Shown here in pieces: positions 25,694 through 34,318 of a stretch of 64,000 nt of DNA; position 1 is the stretch's first letter, and each line of letters begins with the position of its first letter. Below the pieces are notes generated by a model. That model was not told the DNA's origin and made no database searches. It saw nothing but the letters and a program-made list of their open reading frames with translations. Source of the DNA: Terriglobales bacterium (GTDB taxonomy: Bacteria; Acidobacteriota; Terriglobia; Terriglobales; Acidobacteriaceae). The stretch is taken from contig DATMXP010000027.1 in assembly GCA_035561515.1 (NCBI GenBank), forward strand, positions 245,022-309,021, written 5' to 3'. A program made the translations under genes and the position numbers.

Positions 25694-27612
25694 TTCTCCA
25701 TGCCCTTCTTGTTTTCAGATTCCTTTTTCGTCGGCCAGAACCAGCCGATCAACGTGACTGCAATCGGCACCGAGCCCCACACAATCGCCCACGGCGTAAA
25801 GATGCTTCCGATAAACAGCGCCGTTACTGCCAGCGCTGCAAGGAACGGCCAGATCGTCGGAGAAGGGGACAGCGTTAGGTGATCCGGTTCAGCATCCATC
25901 GGCTTCGTCACCAGCACGGCTCGGATGTCTTCTCTCACCCCTGTCACGACAGGCTGGTCTGGCGCGTTTTCCCAAAGAGGCTCACGTCCTCCGGCCGTCG
26001 GCAGATCAAGGAAGTTGTAGTTCGGCGGCGGAGAAGACGTCCCCCACTCCAAGGTTCCCGCCAGCCACGGGTTTGCGCCCGCCATCACTCCCGACCGGTA
26101 ACTCTTCACGACATTTGCTAGAAACGCCAGCACTGCCAGTCCCATCAGAGAAGCGCCTAACGTCTCCAGCGCATTCACGGTGCCCCAATGCATTTCCACC
26201 GGGTACGTGTAAATGCGACGCGGCATCCCGCGCATACCCAGGATGTGCATGGGGAAAAACGTAAGGTTGAAGCCGACGAAGAACAGCCAAAAGTGCCACT
26301 TGCCGAGCGTTTCGCCCAGCATTCGTCCGGTCACCTTGGGGAACCAGTAGTAAATGGCTCCGAACAGCGGGAACACAGCTCCACCCAGCAGCACGTAATG
26401 GAAGTGCGCCACCACGAAGTAGGTGTCGTGTACCTGCCAGTCCAGCGGCACCGCCGCCAGCATCAACCCCGTCAATCCGCCAATCAGGAACACGAAGAAG
26501 AAGCCGCCGATCCACCACATCGGCAACTCAAAATGCAGTTTCCCGCTCCACAGCGTTGCGATCCAGCAGAAGAACTGCACGCCAGTCGGGATCACGATCA
26601 TCAGGCTCGCTGCGGTAAAGAAGTTGTCGCTCAGTTGCGGTAATCCAGTCGCGAACATGTGGTGTACCCACACACCAAACCCGATGAACCCTGTCGCCAC
26701 CGTGGACAACACCAGCCCCAGGTAGCCGAAAATCTTCCTTCTTGAGAATGCCGCGATGATCGTCGAAACAATCCCGGTCCCCGGAATGAAGATGATGTAC
26801 ACCTCCGGATGCCCGAAGAACCAGAACAGGTGCTGGTACAGCAGCGCGTCGCCACCCTCGGCGGGATTGAAGAAATGCGTCGCCACCAACCGGTCCATGA
26901 GCAGCATCGTCGACGACAGCATCACCGCCGGCATGGCAAAGATCACCATCAGCGCCGTCACGAACTCCGACCAGCAGAACATCGGCATCCGGTTCAACGA
27001 CATCCCCGGTGCCCGCAATTTCATGATCGTCACCGAGATCTCCACCGCAACCGCCAGCGCGGAAAGCTCGGTGAACGTGATCATCTGTGCCCAGAAGTCA
27101 GCTCGTTTGCCCGGCGTGTACGCAGGCCCCGAAAGCGGCACATATGCGAACCACCCCACGTCCGGCCCTGTGTTGTATACGAAGGCCACCCACAGCATGA
27201 TTCCGCCGAACACGTAGATGTAGTAGCTGAACGCGTTCAGTCTCGGAAACGCAATGTTCCTCGCGCCCACCATCAGCGGAATTACATACACGCTGAGCGC
27301 TTCGAACATCATCGGCACGGCGAACAGGAACATCATCGTCGTGCCGTGCATCGTGAAGATCTGGTTGTACTGATCGGGATTGAGGAAGTGATTCTCCGGA
27401 CGCGCCAGTTGCAGGCGCATCAGCACTGCGAGAATTCCCCCCAGCAGGAAGAAGATGAATGCCGTGATTATGTAGCGCGTCCCTATCCTTTTATGGTTCA
27501 CCGTTGTGAACCATCCGCGAATTCCCGGCGGATCGCCCCACGTATCTTTCAAGCGCTCATGACGGGTCGCATCCGTCCCCGGCGACGCACTCACGATGTC
27601 AACAGTCGACAA
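25678..27612 (-). CDS. ctaD: Cytochrome c oxidase subunit I
   Basis: A 644-residue haem-copper oxidase subunit with 12 or more membrane spans. The low-spin haem His is in TMHGTTMMFLFAVP, the CuB and cross-linked Tyr motif in WFFGHPEVYIIFIPG, the CuB His pair in WVHHMFATG, and the haem a3/a His in HFHYVLLGG. The YIIF of HPEVY supports an A-type oxidase with the Tyr-His link. A C-terminal extension of about 100 residues carries two extra hydrophobic segments. Reduces oxygen to water while pumping protons. Confidence 0.97.
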   Translation of the reverse strand: MSTVDIVSASPGTDATRHERLKDTWGDPPGIRGWFTTVNHKRIGTRYIITAFIFFLLGGILAVLMRLQLARPENHFLNPDQYNQIFTMHGTTMMFLFAVPMMFEALSVYVIPLMVGARNIAFPRLNAFSYYIYVFGGIMLWVAFVYNTGPDVGWFAYVPLSGPAYTPGKRADFWAQMITFTELSALAVAVEISVTIMKLRAPGMSLNRMPMFCWSEFVTALMVIFAMPAVMLSSTMLLMDRLVATHFFNPAEGGDALLYQHLFWFFGHPEVYIIFIPGTGIVSTIIAAFSRRKIFGYLGLVLSTVATGFIGFGVWVHHMFATGLPQLSDNFFTAASLMIVIPTGVQFFCWIATLWSGKLHFELPMWWIGGFFFVFLIGGLTGLMLAAVPLDWQVHDTYFVVAHFHYVLLGGAVFPLFGAIYYWFPKVTGRMLGETLGKWHFWLFFVGFNLTFFPMHILGMRGMPRRIYTYPVEMHWGTVNALETLGASLMGLAVLAFLANVVKSYRSGVMAGANPWLAGTLEWGTSSPPPNYNFLDLPTAGGREPLWENAPDQPVVTGVREDIRAVLVTKPMDAEPDHLTLSPSPTIWPFLAALAVTALFIGSIFTPWAIVWGSVPIAVTLIGWFWPTKKESENKKGMEKWEKK

Positions 27613-27624
27613 CCGGCACTCTCC

Positions 27625-28656
27625 TTATTTCAGGCTCTGCAAATACGCAACCAGCGCTTGCAGGTCCTCTGACGACATCGGGTTTGGCGGCATGCGCACG
27701 CCCGGCTTAATCGCCTGCGGATCTGAAATCCATCCTCCGAGCGATCCTGCGTTGTTCGGCAACGTTCCCGCCGCGATACTCAAACGGCTCCCCACGTGCG
27801 TGAGATCGGGCCCCAGCCTCGACCCTGCATTCGTGCCGCGCACCGTATGGCACATCACGCATGTGCCCTTCTCCAAAACTTCTTTCCCATGCTTCAACAC
27901 ATCGTTCGAGGGCTCCGGAGCCGGTTTCTTCTGCTGTTCCAGCCATGCCTGGAACTTCTCCGGAGTTTCCGCCACGATGTAAAACGCCATGTGCGCGTGC
28001 TGATGTCCGCAGAACTCGGCGCACTGGCCTCGATAGGTTCCTTCCTTATCCACTTGGAACCACAACGCGCTCGACTGTCCCGGAATCAAGTCGCGCTTGC
28101 CGTGAATGTTCGGAGCCCAGAAGCTGTGGATCACATCGCGCGATCCCGTTTGCAGCACCACTGGAACGCCTACCGGCACGTGGATCTCGTTCGCCGTCGT
28201 CACCCACTGGCTCACATCCGGATTCGGGTACTGCACCTCCCACCACCACTGGTGTCCGTAAACCTGGATGCTCACCGGATTCTTCGACTGCAACGAATTC
28301 ATGTACTTGCTCGTGATCACCGAGTGCCCCAGGATCGCGAACAGCACAATCACCGTGATCCCGGTCGCCACCATCACCCGACGTAGCAGCTTTTGCTCGT
28401 ATGATGGATCCGGATACACATCCGGGGGCAACTGCTCCTGCACTTTTCTTTTCGCCGCCGCACCCGCCAGGAAGATCCACACGATCACGAATACCGCTAC
28501 GGCGATCACGAAAATGAACCACCACAGGCTCTCGATCCGCCCCGACATCGGCCCAACCGGATGAAGCATGGTCTGCTGGTTCTGTCGCCCGCCGCAGGCG
28601 GACAACATGGCCACGGCCGCAAAGCAACCCCACCGCAGATACTTGCTCGCTCTCAT
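27625..28656 (-). CDS. ctaC: caa3 oxidase subunit II fused to cytochrome c
   Basis: A 343-residue lipoprotein (lipobox LSAC near residue 19). Two membrane helices (about 45-67 and 100-120) precede the cupredoxin domain with the CuA site (HQWWWEVQYPN near 150; CAEFCGHQHAHM near 225). A C-terminal cytochrome c domain has the haem motif CVMCHT near 275 and Met in VRMPPNPMSS. This fusion defines caa3-type oxidases. Starts at 28656, overlapping the cytochrome gene before it by 4 bp. Confidence 0.95.
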   Translation of the reverse strand: MRASKYLRWGCFAAVAMLSACGGRQNQQTMLHPVGPMSGRIESLWWFIFVIAVAVFVIVWIFLAGAAAKRKVQEQLPPDVYPDPSYEQKLLRRVMVATGITVIVLFAILGHSVITSKYMNSLQSKNPVSIQVYGHQWWWEVQYPNPDVSQWVTTANEIHVPVGVPVVLQTGSRDVIHSFWAPNIHGKRDLIPGQSSALWFQVDKEGTYRGQCAEFCGHQHAHMAFYIVAETPEKFQAWLEQQKKPAPEPSNDVLKHGKEVLEKGTCVMCHTVRGTNAGSRLGPDLTHVGSRLSIAAGTLPNNAGSLGGWISDPQAIKPGVRMPPNPMSSEDLQALVAYLQSLK

Positions 28657-29204
28657 CGTTGCTGCGGATGCTCCGACGGGATAACCTGCTCCGGTTTCTT
28701 GATGTTCATGTTGTCCGAGCGCCCCGGCCGTACCGTTGGCGGTAATTGGCCGCTCATCGAGCGCACGTACGCAACGATCTGCCACACTTGGTAATCGGGA
28801 ATTCGCCCCCGGAACGACGGCATCCCATTCGGACGTCCTTCAACAATCGTGTCGTGAATGTTCTGCGGCTGGCTGCCATAGATCCAATTCGCGTCCATCA
28901 GCGGAGATCCAATTCCTCCACCGCCATGGAAGTGGCAACCCACGCAGTTAAATGCCATGTAGAGCTTCTGTCCTTCGGCAACTGCGTACGCGTTGTATTC
29001 ATACGGACCTGCGCCACCGTTCGCTTCCGATTCCGACTCGCCCGGCTTCAGCGGTGGCCCTCCGCCCGGATGCAGCGGGCTCTGCTCCACTCCTGTGTCT
29101 CCCGGCGACGCCGCGGAAGTCGGCGTCCGGAAATCACGGCGCTCGCGCTCGCATGCGGCGAACAACAGCAAGGCCATCGCAGCGATCATTGCCATCACTC
29201 GCAT
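28653..29204 (-). CDS. Cytochrome c lipoprotein (XoxG-like position)
   Basis: A 183-residue lipoprotein (lipobox LFAAC near residue 18) with a disordered Pro/Gly/Ser linker (about 30-65) and a cytochrome c domain with CVGCHF near residue 87 and Met in RPNGMPSFRGRI near 125. It overlaps both neighbours (1 bp and 4 bp). Between the dehydrogenase genes and the oxidase it is the natural electron carrier linking them, the place of XoxG/MxaG in methanol oxidation clusters. Confidence 0.85.
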   Translation of the reverse strand: MRVMAMIAAMALLLFAACERERRDFRTPTSAASPGDTGVEQSPLHPGGGPPLKPGESESEANGGAGPYEYNAYAVAEGQKLYMAFNCVGCHFHGGGGIGSPLMDANWIYGSQPQNIHDTIVEGRPNGMPSFRGRIPDYQVWQIVAYVRSMSGQLPPTVRPGRSDNMNIKKPEQVIPSEHPQQR

Positions 29205-29992
29205 CAGTCGCTCGACCTCGCTTCCCCCGCCGCCTCAACCAGCAGCGGTACGTTGTAGCTTTTCAGGATTCGCTCAATCTCCGCTCTGCGCTTCTGCAAA
29301 ACCGCGTTCAACCGGTCGCGAAGTTCAGCGTCTTGTTTTCGCACGCCCATGGATATCGCAAACGTTAGCGGAAGCCCGGGGCCGTCTCGAGTCGGCGTTG
29401 GCGTAAGCTTCACCTGCTTCGGATGCAGCTTCGAATAGAATCCTGCCGTCGGTCCCCACACCACCGCCACACCGACCTTCTTCGACGCGACTGCGTCCAT
29501 CACCTGGAATGCGTCCTGGCCTGTGTTATCGAAGCCCACGATGTTCGCCACCAGCCCCCGCCTCCCGAGCGCAATCGCCGGAGGCGCATAGTCCTCGCTT
29601 ACGACCTGCACCCCGATCTTCATCTGCTTCAGGCGGCCATCGTCAAAACTGTTCACCGTCGCGCTTTGCGCGGGATTCACGAACACATAGGTCGATGTGT
29701 AGTAGGGAATCGTCGTCAGCACCGGTTTGAAGCCTGCAGGAATCCCCAGCAGGACGTCGCATTGTTTCTTGTTGAGGATGTTCCTCACGAAGCCGCGACC
29801 CATCCGTTGCCATTTGTACTCGAGCTTCTGGCCGAGGTCGCGCGCGATCACTTCGGCAATCTTGTTTTCGAACCCTTGCTGCTTCGCGTTGGAGAAAGGC
29901 AGATTGTCCGGATCGGCGCAAACCCGCAACTGTGCCTGCGCGCCACTCACCAGGCTGAAGAACAAGACCAGGCTAAGGAAGCGAGAACACAT
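29204..29992 (-). CDS. XoxJ/MxaJ-like periplasmic binding protein
   Basis: A 262-residue exported substrate-binding fold (signal peptide ending SGAQA). The N-terminus LRVCADPDNLPFSNAKQQGFENKIAEVIA is the signature of the quinoprotein-dehydrogenase-associated SBP family (MoxJ/XoxJ), followed by YKWQRMGRGFVRNIL. These proteins bind and activate PQQ dehydrogenases rather than importing solutes. Start overlaps the dehydrogenase stop by 20 bp. No transporter genes nearby. Confidence 0.9.
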   Translation of the reverse strand: MCSRFLSLVLFFSLVSGAQAQLRVCADPDNLPFSNAKQQGFENKIAEVIARDLGQKLEYKWQRMGRGFVRNILNKKQCDVLLGIPAGFKPVLTTIPYYTSTYVFVNPAQSATVNSFDDGRLKQMKIGVQVVSEDYAPPAIALGRRGLVANIVGFDNTGQDAFQVMDAVASKKVGVAVVWGPTAGFYSKLHPKQVKLTPTPTRDGPGLPLTFAISMGVRKQDAELRDRLNAVLQKRRAEIERILKSYNVPLLVEAAGEARSSD

Positions 29993-31832
29993 ACAGCGTG
30001 CCTCCCGGTGCAGTCAGCTTCTGCAACTCTTTGGTGGCGTTCGCAAATCCCAATGCGGCCGACGAATCCCTCGCGTCCAATCCGCCTGAAACCACCGCGC
30101 CCGCCCAGCCACCGATTCCCGACAGCACCGCCACGTATTGCTTGCCGTCCGGACCGCGATATGTCACCGGCTGTCCGATGATCCCCGAGCCCGTCTTGAA
30201 CTTCCACAACTCCTGCCCGCTGACCGCGTCAATGGCCTTGAACCAGCCCTCCATCGTGCCGTAGAAAACTACGTTTCCCGCCGTGGCCAGCGCTCCGCTC
30301 CAGACAGGGAACGGCTCCTTCAGCACCCATACGGCTTTCGCCTGTACCGGATCCCACGCCGTGAATTCGCCCATGTGCCCACCCGGACCCGCGTACATGC
30401 GGTTGTTCGATCCCACGTAAGGCGTGCCTGCGATGTAATTGGCGTCCGTTGTTTCGGCGTCCATGCAGAGGTTCTGGTGGGGGATGTAGATCAGCCCCGT
30501 CTTCGGCGAGAACGCCGACGGTTGCCAGTCTTTCGCGCCCGGTGCTGTCGGACAGATATCCCGCACTACCGCTCCAAACCGCGGCTTCTTTTCTTCCACG
30601 TATTGCAGGTAACCCGTTTTCAGATCGACACCCGACGTGGTGTTCACGTGTCCGAACGGCGTGGCTGACAGCACCTCGCCATTCGTCCGGTCGATCACGT
30701 ACATGTAGCCGTTGCGTTCCGGACGAATCAGTACTTTTCTCGTCTGTCCTTTAATCGGCAGGTCCAGCAGGATGCTCTCGTTCACCGAGTCGTAGTCATA
30801 AAGATCGTGCGGCGAAGTCTGGTAGTACCAAACCGCTTCGCCCGTATCCGGATCGCGCGCAAAAATACCGGCGCTCCACAAGTTGTCGCCCGGACGCATC
30901 TCCGCGTTCCACGGCCCCGGATTTGCCGTGCCGTAATAGATCAAGTTCAGTTCCGGATCGTAAGAAATCCATCCCCACGCGCCCGCCCCGCCAATCTTCC
31001 ACGCGTCCGGAGGCCATGTCTTAACGCCTAAATCTTGTCCTTTGTATTGGGGATAGAACGGCTTGAATCGCGGCCCGATCAGTGCGTCCTTGTCAGGACC
31101 CGTGTGGTACGCGCGCCACGCGATCGCGCCCGTTTTAGCATCCACCGCCGTCAACCACCCATGGATACCGAACTCGCCGCCGCTCACGCCAACCAGTACC
31201 TTGCCCTTTACCACCAACGGCGCCATCGTCAGGCTTTCACCTTTATTGATGTCCGCCACCTTCGTCTTCCATGCCTGCTGACCGGTGTTCGCATCCACCG
31301 CCACCGTGTTGCCGTCGAGCGTGTTATAGAAGATCCGGCCGCTGTCGTAGCTCGCGCCGCGATTCACCCAGTCGCAGCAGGCCACGCCCTTCGCCGCCGC
31401 CGCCGGTCGGGGATCGTACTTCCACTTCAGCGGCGCTCCCGGCTTTGTCAGGTCGAGCGCATAAAGAAGGTTGGGCCACGGCGTCACGATATACATCGTG
31501 TTATTCACCACCAGCGGTGCCGCTTCCTGTCCGCGGTCAGTGCCCGTGTCAAACGTGAACGCTACTTTCAGGTTCTTTACGTTCTGTGTGTTGATCTCGT
31601 TGAGCGTGCTGTAGCGGGTGCTGGCGTAGTCTTTCGCCGGACGCACCCATTGGCCGTCATCCGCCTCCATCTTGCCGGTGTAGGCATTTCCCGTGTATTG
31701 GCCGATCGGAGCATTTTGCGGAGAGGACTGGCGGCTCTTTGAACCCTTGCATCCGCACAATGTCAGGAACACAACCAGGAGCGGAACCCACCAGGTCTTT
31801 CCCCGGTACCCGACTTGCATTCTGGACTCCAT
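29973..31832 (-). CDS. PQQ-dependent alcohol dehydrogenase, probably lanthanide type
   Basis: A 619-residue type I quinoprotein: eight-bladed propeller with W-motif repeats (for example LLYALDLTKPGAPLKWKYDP, TAVDAKTGAIAWRAYH). The adjacent-cysteine pair typical of the active site is in GVACCDWVNRG near residue 150. The catalytic Asp segment reads HDLYDYDSVNE; the second Asp two positions after the catalytic one is the residue that marks lanthanide-using XoxF, ExaF and PedH enzymes, where calcium enzymes carry a small residue. N-terminus has a lipobox (LTLCGC near 27). AGGGA precedes the ATG by 4 nt. Substrate could be methanol, ethanol or a higher alcohol. Confidence 0.9.
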   Translation of the reverse strand: MESRMQVGYRGKTWWVPLLVVFLTLCGCKGSKSRQSSPQNAPIGQYTGNAYTGKMEADDGQWVRPAKDYASTRYSTLNEINTQNVKNLKVAFTFDTGTDRGQEAAPLVVNNTMYIVTPWPNLLYALDLTKPGAPLKWKYDPRPAAAAKGVACCDWVNRGASYDSGRIFYNTLDGNTVAVDANTGQQAWKTKVADINKGESLTMAPLVVKGKVLVGVSGGEFGIHGWLTAVDAKTGAIAWRAYHTGPDKDALIGPRFKPFYPQYKGQDLGVKTWPPDAWKIGGAGAWGWISYDPELNLIYYGTANPGPWNAEMRPGDNLWSAGIFARDPDTGEAVWYYQTSPHDLYDYDSVNESILLDLPIKGQTRKVLIRPERNGYMYVIDRTNGEVLSATPFGHVNTTSGVDLKTGYLQYVEEKKPRFGAVVRDICPTAPGAKDWQPSAFSPKTGLIYIPHQNLCMDAETTDANYIAGTPYVGSNNRMYAGPGGHMGEFTAWDPVQAKAVWVLKEPFPVWSGALATAGNVVFYGTMEGWFKAIDAVSGQELWKFKTGSGIIGQPVTYRGPDGKQYVAVLSGIGGWAGAVVSGGLDARDSSAALGFANATKELQKLTAPGGTLYVFSLP

Positions 31833-32307
31833 CGTGTCCCTGGAGCGAACCCACCCCTAAGTGCTCTGGCAGGACACGGGTCTACTACTTTGGGAGTCCG
31901 ATGCATGCAGGCGAACAAAAGGTTGATTGCGCGCGAGTCAGGCATGGAATGGCGCAGTCGATCTTGCATTATGTCGTAACACGATGTATTGCTTAACCAT
32001 CGCGGAGTCGATAACACCCGTGTCGGGTGTACAGCCGAATGCAGGTCCAACTTGCAACTGTTCGAGGAAGCTTCGCCGGAATCGTCACGGCGGATTGGAC
32101 CAGCGTCTGAGTCTCGATTCCGCGATCTTGCTGCGTCCGCTTGGCGGTCGGACAATTCCCGCTTTGGGAAAAGCAATGTCAAGGGGGTCAAAGCTCCGTT
32201 TTTTGTGTAAGTCACTGATTCAGCGACAAATATATTTCTCAAGAACCTGGCATGTTGCCCCCACCCAAATTGCTATTCTGAAAATGTAGGTAGTGAAGAA
32301 AGAATTG

Positions 32308-32352
32308 AGGTGGTGAACCCGGCAAGTCCCGTTTCACCACCTTCTTCTCTTT
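32308..32352 (+). terminator. Rho-independent terminator-like hairpin without an upstream gene
   Basis: AGGTGGTGAA with TTCACCACCT, a 10-bp perfect stem, followed by TCTTCTCTTTTT. An extended -10 (TGCTATTCT) lies about 45 bp upstream at 32271-32279, so a very short transcript is possible. Confidence 0.55.
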
Positions 32353-32354
32353 TT

Positions 32355-32383
32355 GTCATTCTGAGCCACAGGCGAAGAATCTC
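32355..32383. repeat. Dispersed CATTCTGAG...CGAAGAATC intergenic repeat
   Basis: GTCATTCTGAGCC followed by ACAGGCGAAGAATCTC resembles the widespread bacterial intergenic repeat of the form TCATTCTGAGCGNAGCGAAGAATC. Only one copy is in this window, so its repetitive nature rests on general knowledge. Confidence 0.5.
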
Positions 32384-32410
32384 TATCGCGACCGCTACTC
32401 GCACCTAAGT

Positions 32411-32534
32411 TCTTTGTTTTCAAATCTAAACTCTAAGTAGCTGTGAAATCAGCAACTTATAACTCCTTTGTTTTCATGGTCCGTCGTGTAAGTGCTTTGT
32501 TTTCAAATCTGGGAGGGGGTGGGGGGACCCCCAC
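32411..32534 (+). repeat. TTTGTTTTC repeat cluster with G-rich block
   Basis: Three copies of TTTGTTTTCA at 32413, 32467 and 32496, the first and third extended to CTTTGTTTTCAAATCT. The third is followed by GGGAGGGGGTGGGGGG and CCCCCAC, forming a GTGGGG/CCCCAC hairpin at 32519-32534. A matching, inverted element lies at 63960-64000. Confidence 0.6.
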
Positions 32535-32564
32535 TACTTCCAGTCGGGACTAGAATATGTATAG

Positions 32565-33683
32565 ATGTTGTCGTTAAAAGAGATCTTGAATCAGAACGTA
32601 GCCGAAGCCGCTCCGGAGCTGGTGGAACCGCTCGAGCGCAACCGGTTGCGGTGTTATTCGTGCGGGCATGAGTGCCCGATCCCCGAGGGGCAGGCCGGTG
32701 TCTGCAAAGTAAGGTTTAACCAGGGCGGAAAGCTGTACGTGCCATGGGGATATGTCGGCGGCGTGCAGTGCGACCCGATTGAGAAGAAACCGTTCTTCCA
32801 TGTGCATCCGGGAGCGTTGGCTTATAGCTTTGGCATGCTCGGATGCGACCTCCACTGCTCGTACTGCCAGAACTGGGTGACGTCGCAGGCGTTAAGGGAC
32901 CCGAGCGCGGTGTCGCCACCGTTGCAAGCGTCGCCGGAGCAGTTAGTGCGCCAGGCGAAGCGGCAGGGAGCGAAGGTGCTGGTGAGCACCTATAACGAGC
33001 CGCTCATCACCTCCGAATGGGCGGTTGCCATATTCAAGGAAGCGAAGGCCGCCGGGCTGGACACGGCATTCGTCTCCAACGGAAACGGTACGCCGCAAGT
33101 GCTGGAGTATCTGCGCCCGTGGATCGACTACTACAAAGTTGACCTGAAGAGCTTCGACGACCGGCACTATCGCCAGTTGGGCGGCCGCCTGGAGCCGATT
33201 CTGCGGACGATCCGGCAATTGAAAGAGATGGGCATCTGGGTCGAGATCGTCACCCTTGTGATCCCCGACTTCAACGACTCCGACGATGAGTTGAAGCAGA
33301 TGGCGGAGTTCCTGGTGAGCGTTTCGCCGGAAATCCCGTGGCACGTGACGGCGTTTCACCAGGACTACAGGATGACCGATCCCGCGGATACGCCGGCGTC
33401 AACGCTGAAACGTGCCGCAAAGATAGGCCGCGAAGCGGGACTGAAGTTCGTCTATGCCGGAAACCTGCCGGGCCGCGTAGGCGATCTGGAGAACACGTAT
33501 TGCCCGAACTGCCGGGAACTGTTGGTGGAGCGCTACGGATACCTGATCGAAAAGTACAACGTTGCTGCCGACGGTTCCTGTCCGAAGTGCCACACGCAGG
33601 TGCCGGGCAGGTGGGGACAGAAGTTCGAAGGTCAGATTACGGCGACTCCCTATGCGGCGGGATTGCGAGTAGTTAGCAGCTAG
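32565..33683 (+). CDS. amrS: AmmeMemoRadiSam system radical SAM enzyme
   Basis: A 372-residue radical SAM protein. The N-terminus has a cysteine pair (CYSCGHECPI...GVCKVRF, about residues 29-48), then the radical SAM motif GCDLHCSYCQNW near residue 95 (CxxxCxxC). The C-terminal Cys group CPNCREL and CPKCHTQVPGRWG (about 310 and 340) is typical of the AmrS/PflA-related family. Partner genes AMMECR1 and Memo are not in this window. No ribosome site is visible before ATG 32565, while TAGAAT lies 10 bp upstream, so the mRNA could be leaderless. Confidence 0.9.
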   Translation: MLSLKEILNQNVAEAAPELVEPLERNRLRCYSCGHECPIPEGQAGVCKVRFNQGGKLYVPWGYVGGVQCDPIEKKPFFHVHPGALAYSFGMLGCDLHCSYCQNWVTSQALRDPSAVSPPLQASPEQLVRQAKRQGAKVLVSTYNEPLITSEWAVAIFKEAKAAGLDTAFVSNGNGTPQVLEYLRPWIDYYKVDLKSFDDRHYRQLGGRLEPILRTIRQLKEMGIWVEIVTLVIPDFNDSDDELKQMAEFLVSVSPEIPWHVTAFHQDYRMTDPADTPASTLKRAAKIGREAGLKFVYAGNLPGRVGDLENTYCPNCRELLVERYGYLIEKYNVAADGSCPKCHTQVPGRWGQKFEGQITATPYAAGLRVVSS

Positions 33684-33689
33684 GTGGTC

Positions 33690-33706
33690 CATCCCGTTTC
33701 GGGATG
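33690..33706 (+). terminator. Hairpin after amrS
   Basis: CATCCCG-TTT-CGGGATG, a 7-bp perfect stem, 6 bp after the amrS stop. It lacks a following T-run, so it may not terminate transcription. Confidence 0.35.
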
Positions 33707-33762
33707 CACTTCGAATAACTCCCGCGAAAGTCGTTGGGTTTCCAGAGACTCCGAAGTACAGT

Positions 33763-34278
33763 TTGCCTGTGAAACGAGTGCTCGCTTGCGCCGGAGTGTT
33801 GTTGCTGGTCTGCGTTGTGGAATTTCTAGCTCAAGAGCCGCGTGTGGTCGGGACAGTATCGCTGGTAGAACTCTCGAAGCCGGAATATCCAAAGCTAGCG
33901 CACATGGCGAATATAGTAGGGGACGTAGTGGTTGAGATAACGGTCCAGCCGGAAGGGACTGCGGAAGCCGTTCTCGTCAATGGTCATCCAATGTTGAGTA
34001 GCTCTGCACTTGCGAGTGCGAGGATGTCACGGTTCGAATGCAAGGATTGTCGCGGTCCCGGAAAGTACTCGCTCGTATATTCCTTCAAGTTGAAAGATTC
34101 CGACGATTGCTGCGCTGCGTTGTCGCGATCGGCTGAGATTATGTCGGAGGCACAGTTCGCAAAGACTCAGATCACCTTACTTGCCGAGAAATCGTGCCTC
34201 TGCGATCCGGCCACAACCGTTGAGAAGAAGAAGCGGTCGATCAAGTGCCTGTATCTGTGGAAGTGCTCGGCTGGATAG
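33763..34278 (+). CDS. Exported TonB C-terminal-domain protein
   Basis: A 171-residue protein with an N-terminal signal or anchor helix (VLACAGVLLLVCVVEFLAQ) and a TonB C-terminal-like domain (PEYPKLAHMANIVGDVVVEITVQPEG, then VLVNGHPMLSSSALASARM, about residues 40-95). A Cys-rich C-terminal tail (DCCAALS, SCLCDP, KCLYLWKC) is unusual. Start is TTG at 33763 or GTG at 33769; neither has a clear ribosome site. No TonB-dependent receptor or ExbBD gene nearby; single-domain secreted proteins of this kind are common in acidobacteria and of unknown role. Confidence 0.75.
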   Translation: MPVKRVLACAGVLLLVCVVEFLAQEPRVVGTVSLVELSKPEYPKLAHMANIVGDVVVEITVQPEGTAEAVLVNGHPMLSSSALASARMSRFECKDCRGPGKYSLVYSFKLKDSDDCCAALSRSAEIMSEAQFAKTQITLLAEKSCLCDPATTVEKKKRSIKCLYLWKCSAG

Positions 34279-34318
34279 CACATCCAACTCCCTCTTGATG
34301 TGGTAAAACAATCAACGG

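Larger units (their letters stand above)
31833..32564. other. Long intergenic region with hairpins and repeats, no convincing gene
   Basis: About 730 bp between the divergent dehydrogenase operon and amrS. Seen: CGTGTCC (31833-31839) paired with GGACACG (31872-31878) next to the dehydrogenase start; a hairpin ACACCC-GTGTC-GGGTGT at 32014-32030; a terminator-like hairpin at 32308-32342; a dispersed repeat at 32355-32383; three TTTGTTTTC motifs and a G-rich block at 32411-32534. Reading frames here show no family features. Confidence 0.6.

Noticed and set aside
26809..27672. 287-residue His/Arg-rich plus-strand frame opposite cytochrome oxidase subunit I
   Set aside because: Antisense shadow of a highly conserved gene.
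31927..32289. 120-residue plus-strand frame in the long intergenic region
   Set aside because: No domain, mixed codon use, and overlaps hairpins; not supported as a gene.
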